Notes under the pieces: generated by a model
What the model was told of the DNA's origin: nothing
Database searches by the model: none
The model's input: only the letters and a program-made list of their open reading frames with translations
Assembly: GCF_028287845.1 (NCBI RefSeq)
Contig: NZ_JAQBOW010000071.1
Coordinates: 16,034-80,033, forward strand
Length of the DNA stretch: 64,000 nt
From: Mucilaginibacter sp.
Lineage (GTDB): Bacteria; Bacteroidota; Bacteroidia; Sphingobacteriales; Sphingobacteriaceae
Reading direction: 5' to 3'
Part shown: positions 35,236 to 45,294 of the stretch, one piece after another
Position numbering within the stretch: the stretch's first letter is position 1
Layout of the letters: each line of letters opens with the position of its first letter
Position numbers and translations under genes: made by a program

Positions 35236-37803
35236 ATGATAATGAACACGATTTCATTACATCAATACGAACAATTAAAAAAAAGAATACTTGTAACAGC
35301 CGGTATCAGCCATGTTTTACCCGCAGATTGTAAAGTACTATCACATCGTGTATCAAAAAAAACCGGTAATAGAATTAGTGAAACTACTTTTAAACGTATA
35401 TATGGTTTTGCCCATAGTAAGTTTACGCCATCATTGTTTACGCTTGATATACTGGCAAAATATTGTGATCATAAAGGATGGAAGGATTTTTGCGAAAAAG
35501 AGGATAACAGTTTAATAAAAAACCAGAATGAAAATTTAAACTGGCAATTATTGCAGCAAACCGCTCACAAAATAACCGCATTTACACTACAGGCCCTAAA
35601 AAACAAATCGGGTATTCCATATAATCAAACTATTAAAAGGGATTTTATTGATTTTCATTTTGATGAATTTTTAAACTCTGGCTGTACAGGCACACTATTG
35701 ACTGCGCCTGCCGGATATGGAAAAACCATAGCACTATGCCATTGGATTGAAGAAAAAATGGCTGCAGATGCAGCTAATGGGACTAATGACATTATACTAT
35801 TGTTTAGCAGCAGTGCTTTAATGAGCGTTTTGCTAAGTGGCAAAGGTTTGAACGACTGGATACTTACTTTACTTGGGTACAGTATTGATAATGATATTAA
35901 TGTTTTATTAGATATTAAGCAAAGGAAGGATAGTAAGTTTTACCTTATTGTTGATGGGTTTGATGAGTTTATGTTTAAAAATGAGCAATTCAAGGTTACT
36001 TTAAATCAGCTAATTGATGTTTTTTCACTTTACCAATCGCACGATTGGTTTAAACTTGTTTTAACTACGCGCTTTGCTACCTGGATAAATAATAGCCAGA
36101 CTATGGAAATTGGTACCGGCACATGGTTTACGGGGCTTGAAAATGATAGTTATAGTAATGTGCCATTGTTTAATAGAGAGGAGCTTAAAAAGCTTTGCCA
36201 TAAGATTAACCCCGCAGTAGAAAGCGTTATTTCTATAGAGGTAGCCGAAAGTTTTAATCATCCTTTATACCTGCAATTTTATTATAAACTTAATAAAGTA
36301 AACTTCTCATTAAACAGTGTTGATCATTTTTCTATCTATGAATTGATCTCTACATTCATTATACATAGGGTTTTTCTGGGCAATTACCCTACAGAAAAAT
36401 TATTGTTTATTAAAAAGTTTGTTGAAGCGCTTGATTTTGAAAATGATGTTTACCAAATAGATAGATTACAGGTGAATGATCTTATAAAGCAATATAGCCA
36501 TGCCTACCAGGAGTTATTAAGTATAGGCTTTTTAAGAGAAACGAATGAAAGCAGTAAGTACCATTATAATAACTGCATAGTATTTGGTAATGATAATTTT
36601 CTGGAGTATAGTATTGCCAGGATATTACTTTATGAAAATAGTAACTTGTTTGATGCTGATTTGATTAAAAGAATAAACACTTTACTAGCTAATAGCCCGC
36701 GGAAAGTAGAGGTATTAAAGTGGTGCATAATGCATGCTATAAACTCGGGCCAGTTAAGAAATATCGACCAATTAACAGAGGCGATCCTGGGATCAAATGA
36801 AAAATTAGAGTTGATTATATTTTTGGGCAAATTGTTGGAGAAAGAATCCTTATCAGTAAAAAACAATGAAGCTCTGGTGCAGTATTTTAAGCAGCCTTTT
36901 AGTAAAAAAATATTTGAATATTTTTTCGGATTTGAGCTTATTAATCCGGACTATAAAAAAGTGCTGAATGTTTTATTAAAATTTGAGTTTTCAACTAAAA
37001 AAAAGATATTAATTCATACTACTTTAGGAATAATAGCAGCTATTCAGCTTGATTTAAATGAGCTGGAGGCTTGCCTTTTAAATTTAAAAGCCTTCCAAAA
37101 AACAGCGTATGATTCTTTTATCATAAATCCATTAAACTGCCTTGATGCTTTATACTATCATTTAAAATATGGCATTATTAAACGGGAGGTTCTGCGCGAT
37201 CTGACTAAATTATCATTTAATCCGCCCACAGACAGAACGGGGTTTAAAAAATGTGCATCAAATGACCTATTGTATTTATTGGGGTTAAATACAATGATGT
37301 TATGCTATAACTCTAAAAAAACAATCAGGTTTATTGAATTTTTAAAGAAAAATTATAAACCTGATTTGTTTGGTGATAATACAACGCAATATGGATTCTT
37401 TTTAAAAGTTATAACTGCCGATGCTTATTATGATTTGGGTAATAATACAAAGGTAGCAGAAACGTATTACGCTATTTCTAACGCTTATAAAAATAGCGGG
37501 GAACGGTTAACGCCTTATATGAAAATTTTGTTTCATAACCTAAAAGTTAAAACCTTAATAAACACACCGCGTGCAATTCATATCGTTACCGAAATGAAAA
37601 GCATTAATGCCATTGCTGATAAATCCGGCTATAAATTTCCTAAGCTGTATGTATCTGTGATATTATTAAAGAGCGCTGATTTGCAAACATCAATGCCCAA
37701 ATTGTATAAACAGGTAAATTATGATTTTATAAAAATGCTACACGAAAATAAGCTAAACACCAAGATTTTTTTGCAGCAGAATGCAATAAGTAATGGAGCA
37801 TAA
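35236..37803 (+). CDS. NACHT-type STAND NTPase with N-terminal helical domain
   Basis: 855 residues. Residues 1-88 are a small helical domain (ISETTFKRIYGF, then FTLDILAKYCDHKGWKDFC) that I associate with Bacteroidota NTPases and other regulators. The NTPase core follows: Walker A APAGYGKT at about 157-164, with Ala where the first Gly is usual; Walker B LIVDGFDEF at 237-245, the DGxDE form of NACHT proteins; and a sensor LTTR at 276-279. After about residue 300 come a winged-helix-like region and some 450 residues of helical, TPR-like repeats, the usual sensor part. NACHT proteins in bacteria include anti-phage immune receptors. No nuclease, TIR or other killing domain was seen, so the effector may be the N-terminal domain or the partner protein. 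DNA here is clearly richer in A and T than the neighbours. An alternative start lies two codons downstream (35242). Confidence 0.8.
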   Translation: MIMNTISLHQYEQLKKRILVTAGISHVLPADCKVLSHRVSKKTGNRISETTFKRIYGFAHSKFTPSLFTLDILAKYCDHKGWKDFCEKEDNSLIKNQNENLNWQLLQQTAHKITAFTLQALKNKSGIPYNQTIKRDFIDFHFDEFLNSGCTGTLLTAPAGYGKTIALCHWIEEKMAADAANGTNDIILLFSSSALMSVLLSGKGLNDWILTLLGYSIDNDINVLLDIKQRKDSKFYLIVDGFDEFMFKNEQFKVTLNQLIDVFSLYQSHDWFKLVLTTRFATWINNSQTMEIGTGTWFTGLENDSYSNVPLFNREELKKLCHKINPAVESVISIEVAESFNHPLYLQFYYKLNKVNFSLNSVDHFSIYELISTFIIHRVFLGNYPTEKLLFIKKFVEALDFENDVYQIDRLQVNDLIKQYSHAYQELLSIGFLRETNESSKYHYNNCIVFGNDNFLEYSIARILLYENSNLFDADLIKRINTLLANSPRKVEVLKWCIMHAINSGQLRNIDQLTEAILGSNEKLELIIFLGKLLEKESLSVKNNEALVQYFKQPFSKKIFEYFFGFELINPDYKKVLNVLLKFEFSTKKKILIHTTLGIIAAIQLDLNELEACLLNLKAFQKTAYDSFIINPLNCLDALYYHLKYGIIKREVLRDLTKLSFNPPTDRTGFKKCASNDLLYLLGLNTMMLCYNSKKTIRFIEFLKKNYKPDLFGDNTTQYGFFLKVITADAYYDLGNNTKVAETYYAISNAYKNSGERLTPYMKILFHNLKVKTLINTPRAIHIVTEMKSINAIADKSGYKFPKLYVSVILLKSADLQTSMPKLYKQVNYDFIKMLHENKLNTKIFLQQNAISNGA

Positions 37804-37836
37804 AAAAAGGCTCCCTGGTAACCAGGGAGCCTTTTT
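37804..37836. terminator. Bidirectional terminator
   Basis: AAAAAGGCTCCCTGG pairs with CCAGGGAGCCTTTTT around TAA, between the convergent NACHT and infB genes. Confidence 0.9.
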
Positions 37837-37856
37837 CTGTTATAAAGTTAATGCTA

Positions 37857-40820
37857 TTAAAGCTTGCGTTTAACCTCTACATTTTCGTAAGCTTCAACAA
37901 TGTCACCTACTTCGATGTTGTTAAAGTTTTGGATATTTAAACCGCACTCGTAGTTTGCCGATACTTCTTTAACATCGTCTTTAAAGCGTTTTAATGAAGC
38001 CAGTTCGCCGGTATAAATAACCACACCTTCGCGCACTATACGTATTTTACTGTTACGGGTAATTTTACCATCTAATACCATACACCCTGCAATGGTACCA
38101 ACCTTGCTAATCTTGAAGGTTTCGCGTATCTCTACGTTAGCAACAATCTTCTCTTCGAAAGTTGGTGCAAGCATGCCTTCCATAGCAGCCTTGATCTCGT
38201 TGATCGCATCGTAGATGATAGAGTAAAGCCTGATATCAATTTGCTCGGCCTCGGCCAGTTTACGTGCGCCACCTGAAGGACGTACCTGGAAACCAATAAT
38301 TATCGCGTCAGAAGCGGAAGCTAATAATACATCAGATTCTGATATCTGTCCAACAGCTTTTGATATAACGTTAACCTGTATCTGCTCGGTAGATAGTTTC
38401 AACAATGAATCGGATAACGCTTCAATTGAACCATCCACGTCACCTTTAACAATAATATTAAGCTCTTTAAAGTTACCAACTGCCAAACGGCGGCCAATTT
38501 CATCAAGGGTGATATGTTTTTGTGTGCGTAAACCTTGTTCGCGTTGTAATTGTAAACGCTTATTGGCAATCTCACGTGCTTCAACTTCGGTTTCTAACAC
38601 GTTAAATTTATCACCAGCTGTTGGCGCGCCCTGCATACCTAATACCTGTACCGGTGTTGATGGCCCTGCAGATTCAACACGCTGGCCGCGCTCATTGGTC
38701 AATGCTTTTACACGACCGCTGTAACAACCCGCTAAAATAGGATCGCCTACCTTTAATGTGCCTGCCTGTACTAATATAGTAGTAACAATACCACGGCCCT
38801 TGTCTAAAGCTGCCTCAATAACAGTACCAACGGCACGTTTCTTAGGATTAGCTTTAAGTTCTAACAATTCGGCTTCAAGCAACACTTTTTCTAAAAGCAG
38901 ATCGATGTTTAAGCCTGTTTTTGCCGAAATTTCTTGTGTTTGATATTTACCACCCCATTCTTCAACCAAAATATTCATGGCCGATAGTTGCTCACGCACC
39001 TTGTCGGCATTAGCACCCGGGCGGTCAATTTTATTGAATGCAAATATAATTGGGGCACCTGCAGCCTGTGCGTGGTTTATAGCCTCGCGGGTTTGCGGCA
39101 TCACACTATCATCAGCAGCAATTACAATAATTACAATATCTGTTACCTGTGCACCCCTTGCACGCATAGCGGTAAACGCCTCGTGACCCGGTGTATCCAG
39201 GAATGTTATTTTTCCTTTATTATCTGGCAATGTTACTTCATAGGCACCAATGTGCTGGGTAATACCACCGGCTTCGCCACCTATAACATTTGTTTTACGT
39301 ATAAAATCAAGCAATGAGGTTTTACCATGATCTACGTGGCCCATTATGGTTACAATAGGTGCACGGGGGATCAGATCTTCCGGAGCATCCGGTTGATCAA
39401 GGATAAATTCTTCGTCCTGTGGTTTTACAAACTCAATCTGGTAGCCAAACTCATCAGCAACAATACTTAGTGTTTCTGCATCAAGACGTTGGTTAATGGA
39501 TACAAACATACCCAGGCTCATACAGGTTGATATGATCTGCGTTACAGGCACATCCATCATTATCCCTAACTCATTAGCCGTAACAAATTCTGTAACCTTC
39601 AATACTTTTGATTGCGCATCTTGCTCTAATGCCAACTCATCCGCATTTGCAGCCACATCATCACGTTTTTGACGACGGAATTTAGCCCGCTGTGCGAACT
39701 TGCCAGATTTACCTGCGCCGCTTAAACGGGCAAGCGTTGCCTTAATTTGGTCCTGTATATCTTTTTCTGAAGGCTCTTCTTTAGGGCCGGTACTTGCCGG
39801 AGCATTACGGTTAAAGTTATTATTAGGGCGATTGCCTTGATAGCCGCCACCGGTATTATGAGGCCTGTTCCTGAAATCAGGACGATTGGCGTTATTATTG
39901 TTATTACCGCCACTTTGTGGAGCTGTGCCACCACCAGCCGGATTAGCTCCCTGCTGATTGTTAGTGCCGCCACTTTGTCCGGGAGGTGGATTATCTTTAC
40001 GTTTTCTTTTACGTTTATGATCCGCATTAGTGTTTGATGATGAAGCTACCGGGTTACGTTTTGGCACAACAGGTAAAGTTATCCTGCCAACAATATTCGG
40101 CCCGCTTAAACGCTCGGCCTTAGCTCTGATAACATCATGGTCGCCGCCACCTTCTTCATTAGGTTCAACAGCAACAGGTGTTACAACCGGAGTCGCTATT
40201 TTTTTCACCTCTTCAGCCTTAGGTGGCTCTGGTGCAACTTCCTTTTTAATTTCAGCTACCGGTTCTGATAGTTTTATTTCTTCTTTTGGTTCTTCTTTTA
40301 TTTCTTCTTTTAACGCAACAGGCTCTGGCTTTACAACTTCTTTTTCAATCTTCTCGATTGGTTTAGCATGTAAGTTATTCAGATCTATTTTCCCAACAAC
40401 TTTTACACCCGGAAGTGAATCGGAACTTTGCTCTTCTACCTTTACAGGCTCAGGAGCAGGTACCGGCTTTGGTATTTCAGCCTGAACAGATGGGGCAGTG
40501 TAATTGCCGGCATTTTTTATCAGAATCTCTTCATTCTCAAAATCCCTTGAACGACGGTTTGTTTCAACCGGCTTATCAGGAGTAATGCCAGGCTCGTCTT
40601 TACGTATCTTGCCGATACTTATCTGCTTGGCTTCTTCCTTGATACTTTTGTCAACAGCAAACTCTTTCAACAATGCGCCGTACATGTCGTTATCCAGCTT
40701 TGCCATAGGTTGTTTTTCAACCTTGTAGCCTTTGGTAGCCAAAAAATCGACAATGGTACCCATGCCAATGTTAAGCTCTTTTACTGCTTTTATTAATTTT
40801 ATTGATTTGTCTTCTGACAT
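37857..40820 (-). CDS. infB: Translation initiation factor IF-2
   Basis: 987 residues. It places initiator tRNA on the ribosome using GTP. The order is: an N-terminal IF2_N-like helix ([20 protein letters not shown]), a long low-complexity linker of about 300 residues rich in Pro/Glu/Val and then in Asn/Gly, an IF2 N2 region, and the G domain near residue 485-650 with [16 protein letters not shown] and NKID all intact. Domains II, III and the fMet-tRNA-binding C domain follow. Last gene of the rimP-nusA-infB operon; the gap to nusA is 63 bases. Confidence 0.97.
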   Translation of the reverse strand: MSEDKSIKLIKAVKELNIGMGTIVDFLATKGYKVEKQPMAKLDNDMYGALLKEFAVDKSIKEEAKQISIGKIRKDEPGITPDKPVETNRRSRDFENEEILIKNAGNYTAPSVQAEIPKPVPAPEPVKVEEQSSDSLPGVKVVGKIDLNNLHAKPIEKIEKEVVKPEPVALKEEIKEEPKEEIKLSEPVAEIKKEVAPEPPKAEEVKKIATPVVTPVAVEPNEEGGGDHDVIRAKAERLSGPNIVGRITLPVVPKRNPVASSSNTNADHKRKRKRKDNPPPGQSGGTNNQQGANPAGGGTAPQSGGNNNNNANRPDFRNRPHNTGGGYQGNRPNNNFNRNAPASTGPKEEPSEKDIQDQIKATLARLSGAGKSGKFAQRAKFRRQKRDDVAANADELALEQDAQSKVLKVTEFVTANELGIMMDVPVTQIISTCMSLGMFVSINQRLDAETLSIVADEFGYQIEFVKPQDEEFILDQPDAPEDLIPRAPIVTIMGHVDHGKTSLLDFIRKTNVIGGEAGGITQHIGAYEVTLPDNKGKITFLDTPGHEAFTAMRARGAQVTDIVIIVIAADDSVMPQTREAINHAQAAGAPIIFAFNKIDRPGANADKVREQLSAMNILVEEWGGKYQTQEISAKTGLNIDLLLEKVLLEAELLELKANPKKRAVGTVIEAALDKGRGIVTTILVQAGTLKVGDPILAGCYSGRVKALTNERGQRVESAGPSTPVQVLGMQGAPTAGDKFNVLETEVEAREIANKRLQLQREQGLRTQKHITLDEIGRRLAVGNFKELNIIVKGDVDGSIEALSDSLLKLSTEQIQVNVISKAVGQISESDVLLASASDAIIIGFQVRPSGGARKLAEAEQIDIRLYSIIYDAINEIKAAMEGMLAPTFEEKIVANVEIRETFKISKVGTIAGCMVLDGKITRNSKIRIVREGVVIYTGELASLKRFKDDVKEVSANYECGLNIQNFNNIEVGDIVEAYENVEVKRKL

Positions 40821-40883
40821 TTATTAATTCTTTCTCTGCTTTATTGTAATGCAAAAATACGATTTTAATTTTGCTTATTTTTT

Positions 40884-42119
40884 TTATTCAAATTCTGCTT
40901 GTAAAACTGATAGTACTTCTTTTACTGTTTCTTCTTCTAAATCGGTACGTTTTACCAATTCGCCTACAGTTAAAGCTAAAACCGATTTTGCTGTATCTAA
41001 ACCAATACGTTTAAACTCATCAATGATCCAGCTTTCAATTTCATCTGAAAATTCTTCAATATCCACATCTTCATCATGCTCATCAGCCTCACGGTAAACA
41101 TCAATTTCATAACCGGTTAATTTACCGGCCAGTTTAATATTATGCCCGCCACGGCCTATCGCTAATGATACCTGGTCGGGTTTTAAATATACTGCCGCTG
41201 TTTTTTTCTCATCATCCAGTTTAATAGATGTGATCTTAGCCGGCGATAATGCACGTTGTATATATAATTGAATATTATTAGTATAGTTTATTACATCGAT
41301 ATTTTCGTTCTTCAACTCGCGAACGATACCATGTATACGCGATCCCTTCATGCCCACACAAGCACCAACCGGATCAATACGATCATCGTATGATTCAACC
41401 GCTACTTTAGCTCTTTCGCCCGGCTCGCGTACAATTTTCTTGATGGTTATTAAGCCATCAAAAATTTCAGGTACTTCCAGCTCAAATAAGCGTTGTAAAA
41501 ACTCAGGCGCTGTGCGCGATATAATGATCTTAGGGTTGCTGTTAAGCATATCTACCTTATAAACAATAGCTTTTACGCTATCGCCTTTTTTAAAGTAATC
41601 GGCAGGTATTTGCTCTGTTTTGGGCAATAAAAGTTCATTACCTTCATCATCAAGCACTAAAGTCTCTTTTTTCCATACCTGGTAAACTTCACCTGTAACA
41701 ATTTCACCAACGCGGTCTTTATATTTCTTAAATATCTCGTCTTTCTCCAGTTCTAATATTTTAGATACCAGTGTTTGGCGAGCGGCTAATATAGCACGGC
41801 GACCAAAACTCTCTAAAGTGATCAGCTCAATATAGTCATCACCTACTTCCAGATCCGGATCAAGCGTTTTCGCTTCTTTTAATTCAATTTCCAGGTCATC
41901 ATCCTCGCTAAAGCCATCTTCCATAACCACACGTGTGCGCCAAATTTCTAAGTCGCCATTATCCGTATTCACAATTACGTCACAATTTTCATCTGTTCCG
42001 TATTTTTTGCGGATCATACTTCTGAAAACGTCTTCCAACACGCTCATCATCGTTGGACGATCGATGTTTTTGAAATCTTTGAATTCCTGGAAAGAATCAA
42101 TTAAATTAATATTGCTCAT
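40884..42119 (-). CDS. nusA: Transcription termination/antitermination factor NusA
   Basis: 411 residues. It binds RNA polymerase and modulates pausing, termination and antitermination. An N-terminal polymerase-binding domain (1-130) is followed by an S1 domain (VGEIVTGEVYQVWKKE) and two KH domains (DPVGACVGMKGSRIHGIVREL, then VSLAIGRGGHNIKLAGKL). A short C-terminal helical hairpin region ends the protein; the acidic repeats of enterobacterial NusA are reduced to about one. Middle gene of the rimP-nusA-infB operon. Expression may feed back through the hairpin in the operon leader. Confidence 0.97.
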   Translation of the reverse strand: MSNINLIDSFQEFKDFKNIDRPTMMSVLEDVFRSMIRKKYGTDENCDVIVNTDNGDLEIWRTRVVMEDGFSEDDDLEIELKEAKTLDPDLEVGDDYIELITLESFGRRAILAARQTLVSKILELEKDEIFKKYKDRVGEIVTGEVYQVWKKETLVLDDEGNELLLPKTEQIPADYFKKGDSVKAIVYKVDMLNSNPKIIISRTAPEFLQRLFELEVPEIFDGLITIKKIVREPGERAKVAVESYDDRIDPVGACVGMKGSRIHGIVRELKNENIDVINYTNNIQLYIQRALSPAKITSIKLDDEKKTAAVYLKPDQVSLAIGRGGHNIKLAGKLTGYEIDVYREADEHDEDVDIEEFSDEIESWIIDEFKRIGLDTAKSVLALTVGELVKRTDLEEETVKEVLSVLQAEFE

Positions 42120-42204
42120 TTTTCATTAAAGTTATTTGTTCATTAAAGGCAATGAAGCTATCATGGGCTTGTTCTTTTTTTTAAGCTGTAGCTCATGATG
42201 GTTC

Positions 42205-42696
42205 TTACTTAAATGATATTAAAACCTTTGTTTCTATTATTTGCTCTACCGGGATAACGCTTTCAATAATTTCGGCCTTTTTCCCTTTTTCTTTTATTTT
42301 TTCTTCAATCAGTACAGCATCTTCTGTAATTGCCGTTAGCTTACCTTCTCTTTTACTGCCATCGGCCATTTTTATAGCCAGGTCTCTGCCAATGTTTTTG
42401 GTGTATTGTCTTACCATAGTTAGTGGTAAATCAATACCCGGCGATGATACTTCAAGGTTGTAAGGTGTTTTTATCACATCTTCCTCTTCCAGCTTAAAAC
42501 CCACATAACGGCTTATCTGCACACATTCGGCTATCCCAATGCCTTTATCACCATCAACCAGTATAATCAATTTTCCGTTCGGGTGTAATTTAGCACTCAC
42601 CAAAAATAAATCAGGCCGCGCAATTTCGGCAATCTTCTCTTCAACCAGTTCAACAACCCTTTTTTCAATGTTCATATCCGCATCCTTTTCCGCCAT
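42205..42696 (-). CDS. rimP: Ribosome maturation factor RimP
   Basis: 163 residues. It helps assemble the 30S subunit. The N-terminal alpha-beta domain contains IGIAECVQISRYVGFKLEEED and the hallmark NLEVSSPGIDLPLT, and the C-terminal half is the SH3-like barrel. The loop from KIKEKGKKAEIIESV near the end is basic. First gene of the rimP-nusA-infB operon, 85 bases before nusA. Its leader begins at a TATATTTG box (42758-42765) and contains a strong hairpin. Confidence 0.93.
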   Translation of the reverse strand: MAEKDADMNIEKRVVELVEEKIAEIARPDLFLVSAKLHPNGKLIILVDGDKGIGIAECVQISRYVGFKLEEEDVIKTPYNLEVSSPGIDLPLTMVRQYTKNIGRDLAIKMADGSKREGKLTAITEDAVLIEEKIKEKGKKAEIIESVIPVEQIIETKVLISFK

Positions 42697-42718
42697 TACC
42701 GGAATGATTGGTAAACTA

Positions 42719-42745
42719 AAAGAGGGGGCAAACGGCCCCCTCTTT
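42719..42745 (-). terminator. GC-rich hairpin in the rimP leader, terminator or attenuator
   Basis: AAAGAGGGGGC pairs perfectly with GCCCCCTCTTT around a 5-base loop, followed on the minus strand by a short T run. It ends the preceding lipoprotein gene but also lies between the rimP promoter box and the rimP start, so the operon transcript must cross it. Confidence 0.8.
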
Positions 42746-42757
42746 CTTAATTAGGTG

Positions 42758-42788
42758 CAAATATACTGAAATATTTTTGATTTTCAAG
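42758..42788 (-). promoter_or_regulatory. Promoter of the rimP-nusA-infB operon
   Basis: On the minus strand: CTTG at 42788-42785, a 19-base spacer, and TATATTTG at 42765-42758. It is just past the stop codon of the upstream lipoprotein gene, 61 bases from the rimP start. Confidence 0.65.
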
Positions 42789-42792
42789 CAGT

Positions 42793-43209
42793 TCATGGCT
42801 TAAAAATCAAATCAATAAAATGTAATTTTCCTATTCGGGCATTACCTTTAATATAATCCCATATGTTTTTGTTGCCCGCGTAGTTATAATAGCGCACAAA
42901 ATAACTTTGTTGTTTTGTAAATGGGGTATCCGGAGTAAATATTAGTATGCTGTCTTTAAGCTGATACTGCCCGGGCTGTATGGGCTGGTAGTCTTTCATA
43001 TCAGTATCTGCCGGCAGGCGGTAAATGGCGAATAAACTTTGCCAGGCATTTATTGTATCCCTGTTAATATCATGCATGATAACAGACTCGATACCGGTTA
43101 TTTTTAAGGATTGGTTGTTATTAACCAGGCTAATATTTACGGTAGTTTTAGGTGGATTTGCTGTGCAACCCAGGCAAACGCATATTATTAACAACCAAAA
43201 TTTTTTCAT
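42793..43209 (-). CDS. Lipoprotein of unknown function
   Basis: 138 residues with a lipoprotein signal (ICVCLGC). The mature part alternates strands and turns (VNISLVNNNQSLKITGIESVIMHDI, then a middle with SLFAIYRLPADTD) and ends in a hydrophobic strand (HFIDLIFKP). No family recognised. It is divergent from the NAD(P)HX repair gene and lies upstream of the rimP operon, separated from it by the operon promoter and hairpin. Probably envelope-located; function unknown. Confidence 0.75.
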   Translation of the reverse strand: MKKFWLLIICVCLGCTANPPKTTVNISLVNNNQSLKITGIESVIMHDINRDTINAWQSLFAIYRLPADTDMKDYQPIQPGQYQLKDSILIFTPDTPFTKQQSYFVRYYNYAGNKNIWDYIKGNARIGKLHFIDLIFKP

Positions 43210-43283
43210 TAAGTAATATTACTAAAACAGATAGATTTAAAAGTATTATAAAACAAAAGGTATAAAGTTTAAATTTATACCAT

Positions 43284-44789
43284 ATGCTGCCACTGCTAAC
43301 TGCCCAACAAATCCGCGAAGCGGATGCTCACACAATAGCTAATGAGCCTATTATCTCCATTGATCTAATGGAGCGGGCATCGAAGGCATTTGTGGGTTGG
43401 TTTATTAATCGTTTTCCGGATAAGGGCAACGCCATATCAGTTTATTGCGGCACCGGTAATAATGGTGGCGACGGCTTGGCAATAGCCCGGATGCTGCACG
43501 ATCATAAATACTTAAATTTAGATATAAAAATTGCCCGATACACTGATAGGGCAACCGACGACTTTAATACCAACCTGCACCGTTTGCAGCAAATGAGTCT
43601 TAGCTTACACGAACTTAAGGCCGATGCAGAATTTCCTGCTGAAAATAGCGCTATTATTATTGATGCCTTATTGGGCAGCGGTTTAAATAAGCCATTAATG
43701 GGCGATTATAAAAGGCTGGCGACATACATTAACCAACTCAAAAGAACGGTTGTAGCCATTGATGTGCCTACCGGCCTTTTTACCGATGGCGAAATTGATA
43801 ACGAGGCGGCTGTTATAAAGGCCGATCTGGTAATTACTTTTCAACAACCTAAAATTAATTTTCTGCTGCCTGAATCTGCCCCGCATATTAAATGCTGGGA
43901 GGCGGTAAACATTGGCATTGATGAGGAGTTTATAGCATCACTTAAATCACCTTACCTGTTTATTGAGGAAAAGGACATAAAGAAACTACTAAGGCCACGC
44001 CGTAATTTTAGCAATAAAGGCACTTACGGGCATGCTTTAATTGTGGCCGGTCAGGAAAAAACTATGGGGGCCGCTTTATTAAGTTCGGCAGGATGTGCCT
44101 ATGCCGGGGTGGGTTTAACTACGGCTTGCGTACCCGAAAGCAGCCTTACTGCTTTAAATACTTACCTGCCCGAGATTATGGCAATTGTAAGAAAGGGAGT
44201 TGAACTGCCCGAAATAAAATGGCAGCAGTTTGCTGCCATAGGTATAGGCCCCGGGTTAGGAAAAGATAAAAATGCCTTAGCATTAATAACCGAAATTTTT
44301 ACCAACTATAAAAAGCCGGTGGTTATTGATGCGGATGCGCTTAACCTGCTGGCAAGTAATCCTGATCTTTGGGAAAAAATACCCGCGGGAAGTATATTAA
44401 CCCCGCATATGAAAGAGTTCGACCGTTTGTTTGGCAAGCACGTCAATTGGTGGCAGCGCCTGCAAAGCAGTTTAGAAAAGGCAAAGCAGCATCATATATA
44501 TATCGTTTTAAAAAATGATTACACACTGATAGCCACGCCTGATGGAAATGTTTATTTTAACAGCACAGGTAACCCTGCAATGGCAACCGGTGGTATGGGC
44601 GATGTGCTTACAGGTATTATCACCTCTTTATTGGCGCAAAAATATTCTCCCTGCGAAGCTTGCCTTATTGGGGTATATATACATGGAAAAGCGGGCGATG
44701 AACTAGCGATGCCCAATCGTTTAAATGTTGTTTTGCCAGGGCAGCTGGCCAAACACCTGCCTATTGCAATGGCAAAATTAATGGCATAA
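43284..44789 (+). CDS. nnrD: Bifunctional NAD(P)H-hydrate epimerase / ADP-dependent dehydratase
   Basis: 501 residues, a fusion of both NAD(P)HX repair enzymes. Residues 1-220 are the YjeF-N epimerase (VYCGTGNNGGDGLAIARML, then AIDVPTGLFTDG). The rest is the ribokinase-like dehydratase, with GHALIVAGQEKTMGAALL, IGPGLGKD, VIDADALNLL, LTPHMKEFDRL and the catalytic ATGGMGDVLTGIITSLL. Together they restore hydrated NADH and NADPH, using ADP. Monocistronic, followed by a terminator. The symbols nnrE and nnrD apply to the two halves. Confidence 0.96.
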   Translation: MLPLLTAQQIREADAHTIANEPIISIDLMERASKAFVGWFINRFPDKGNAISVYCGTGNNGGDGLAIARMLHDHKYLNLDIKIARYTDRATDDFNTNLHRLQQMSLSLHELKADAEFPAENSAIIIDALLGSGLNKPLMGDYKRLATYINQLKRTVVAIDVPTGLFTDGEIDNEAAVIKADLVITFQQPKINFLLPESAPHIKCWEAVNIGIDEEFIASLKSPYLFIEEKDIKKLLRPRRNFSNKGTYGHALIVAGQEKTMGAALLSSAGCAYAGVGLTTACVPESSLTALNTYLPEIMAIVRKGVELPEIKWQQFAAIGIGPGLGKDKNALALITEIFTNYKKPVVIDADALNLLASNPDLWEKIPAGSILTPHMKEFDRLFGKHVNWWQRLQSSLEKAKQHHIYIVLKNDYTLIATPDGNVYFNSTGNPAMATGGMGDVLTGIITSLLAQKYSPCEACLIGVYIHGKAGDELAMPNRLNVVLPGQLAKHLPIAMAKLMA

Positions 44790-44821
44790 AAAAACGGAGC
44801 AAGTATTATGCATCCGTTTTT
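44790..44821 (+). terminator. Terminator after nnrD
   Basis: AAAAACGGA pairs with TCCGTTTTT around a 14-base loop, starting at the stop codon. Confidence 0.75.
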
Positions 44822-45294
44822 CCTACTTATTAACTGATCTTATAAAGAACTAATACTCTGAGAAAATTATTGATAAGACGCTGGTAGTCTTAAAAAGTTA
44901 CAAAAAAAGCAATTTTTTTGTAAAAAACCGCATTTTTTACAAAAATTAACTTTTTTTAACCATTTTACCCGAAAATTTTAATTTATAGAGGTGCAAATTG
45001 ACATACAATGCCGGTTTGTATGCTTTTATGACATTTTTTAAGTAAAATTTATAAAAAATTCCTTTTTTGGTTAAAAAATGCAACTTTTTCATTAAGATCA
45101 ATTAAAATGATACAGGATTTGAATTATTGACCTATATGTTAAAACTCACCAATAAACTTCATTTCGCTCATGGTTGGTTAGTGCTGCGGCCTGTTGGCTA
45201 ACGGGTTACTTTAAATGCATTGGCTAAATAATAGCAGCTTTTTGTTTTTTACTATCGAAGATAGTAATGTGCGCTGAATTGGTAATCAGGCTAT
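44822..45294. other. Long AT-rich gap with phased A/T tracts
   Basis: No gene seen. From 44892 to 44975 there are nine runs of A or T with centres about 10 bases apart, the pattern of intrinsically bent DNA. A short hairpin ACTATC/GATAGT is at 45251-45265. The stretch is far richer in A and T than the rest of the window. It could be a binding region for an HU-like protein, or the decayed end of something lost. Confidence 0.5.

Noticed and set aside
34956..37803. CRISPR or prophage association of the NACHT locus
   Set aside because: No regularly spaced repeats, integrase, phage structural genes or toxin-antitoxin pair are visible anywhere in the window.
40030..40485. 151-codon frame antisense to infB
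   Set aside because: Ser/Thr/Gly-rich mirror of the low-complexity linker of IF-2.
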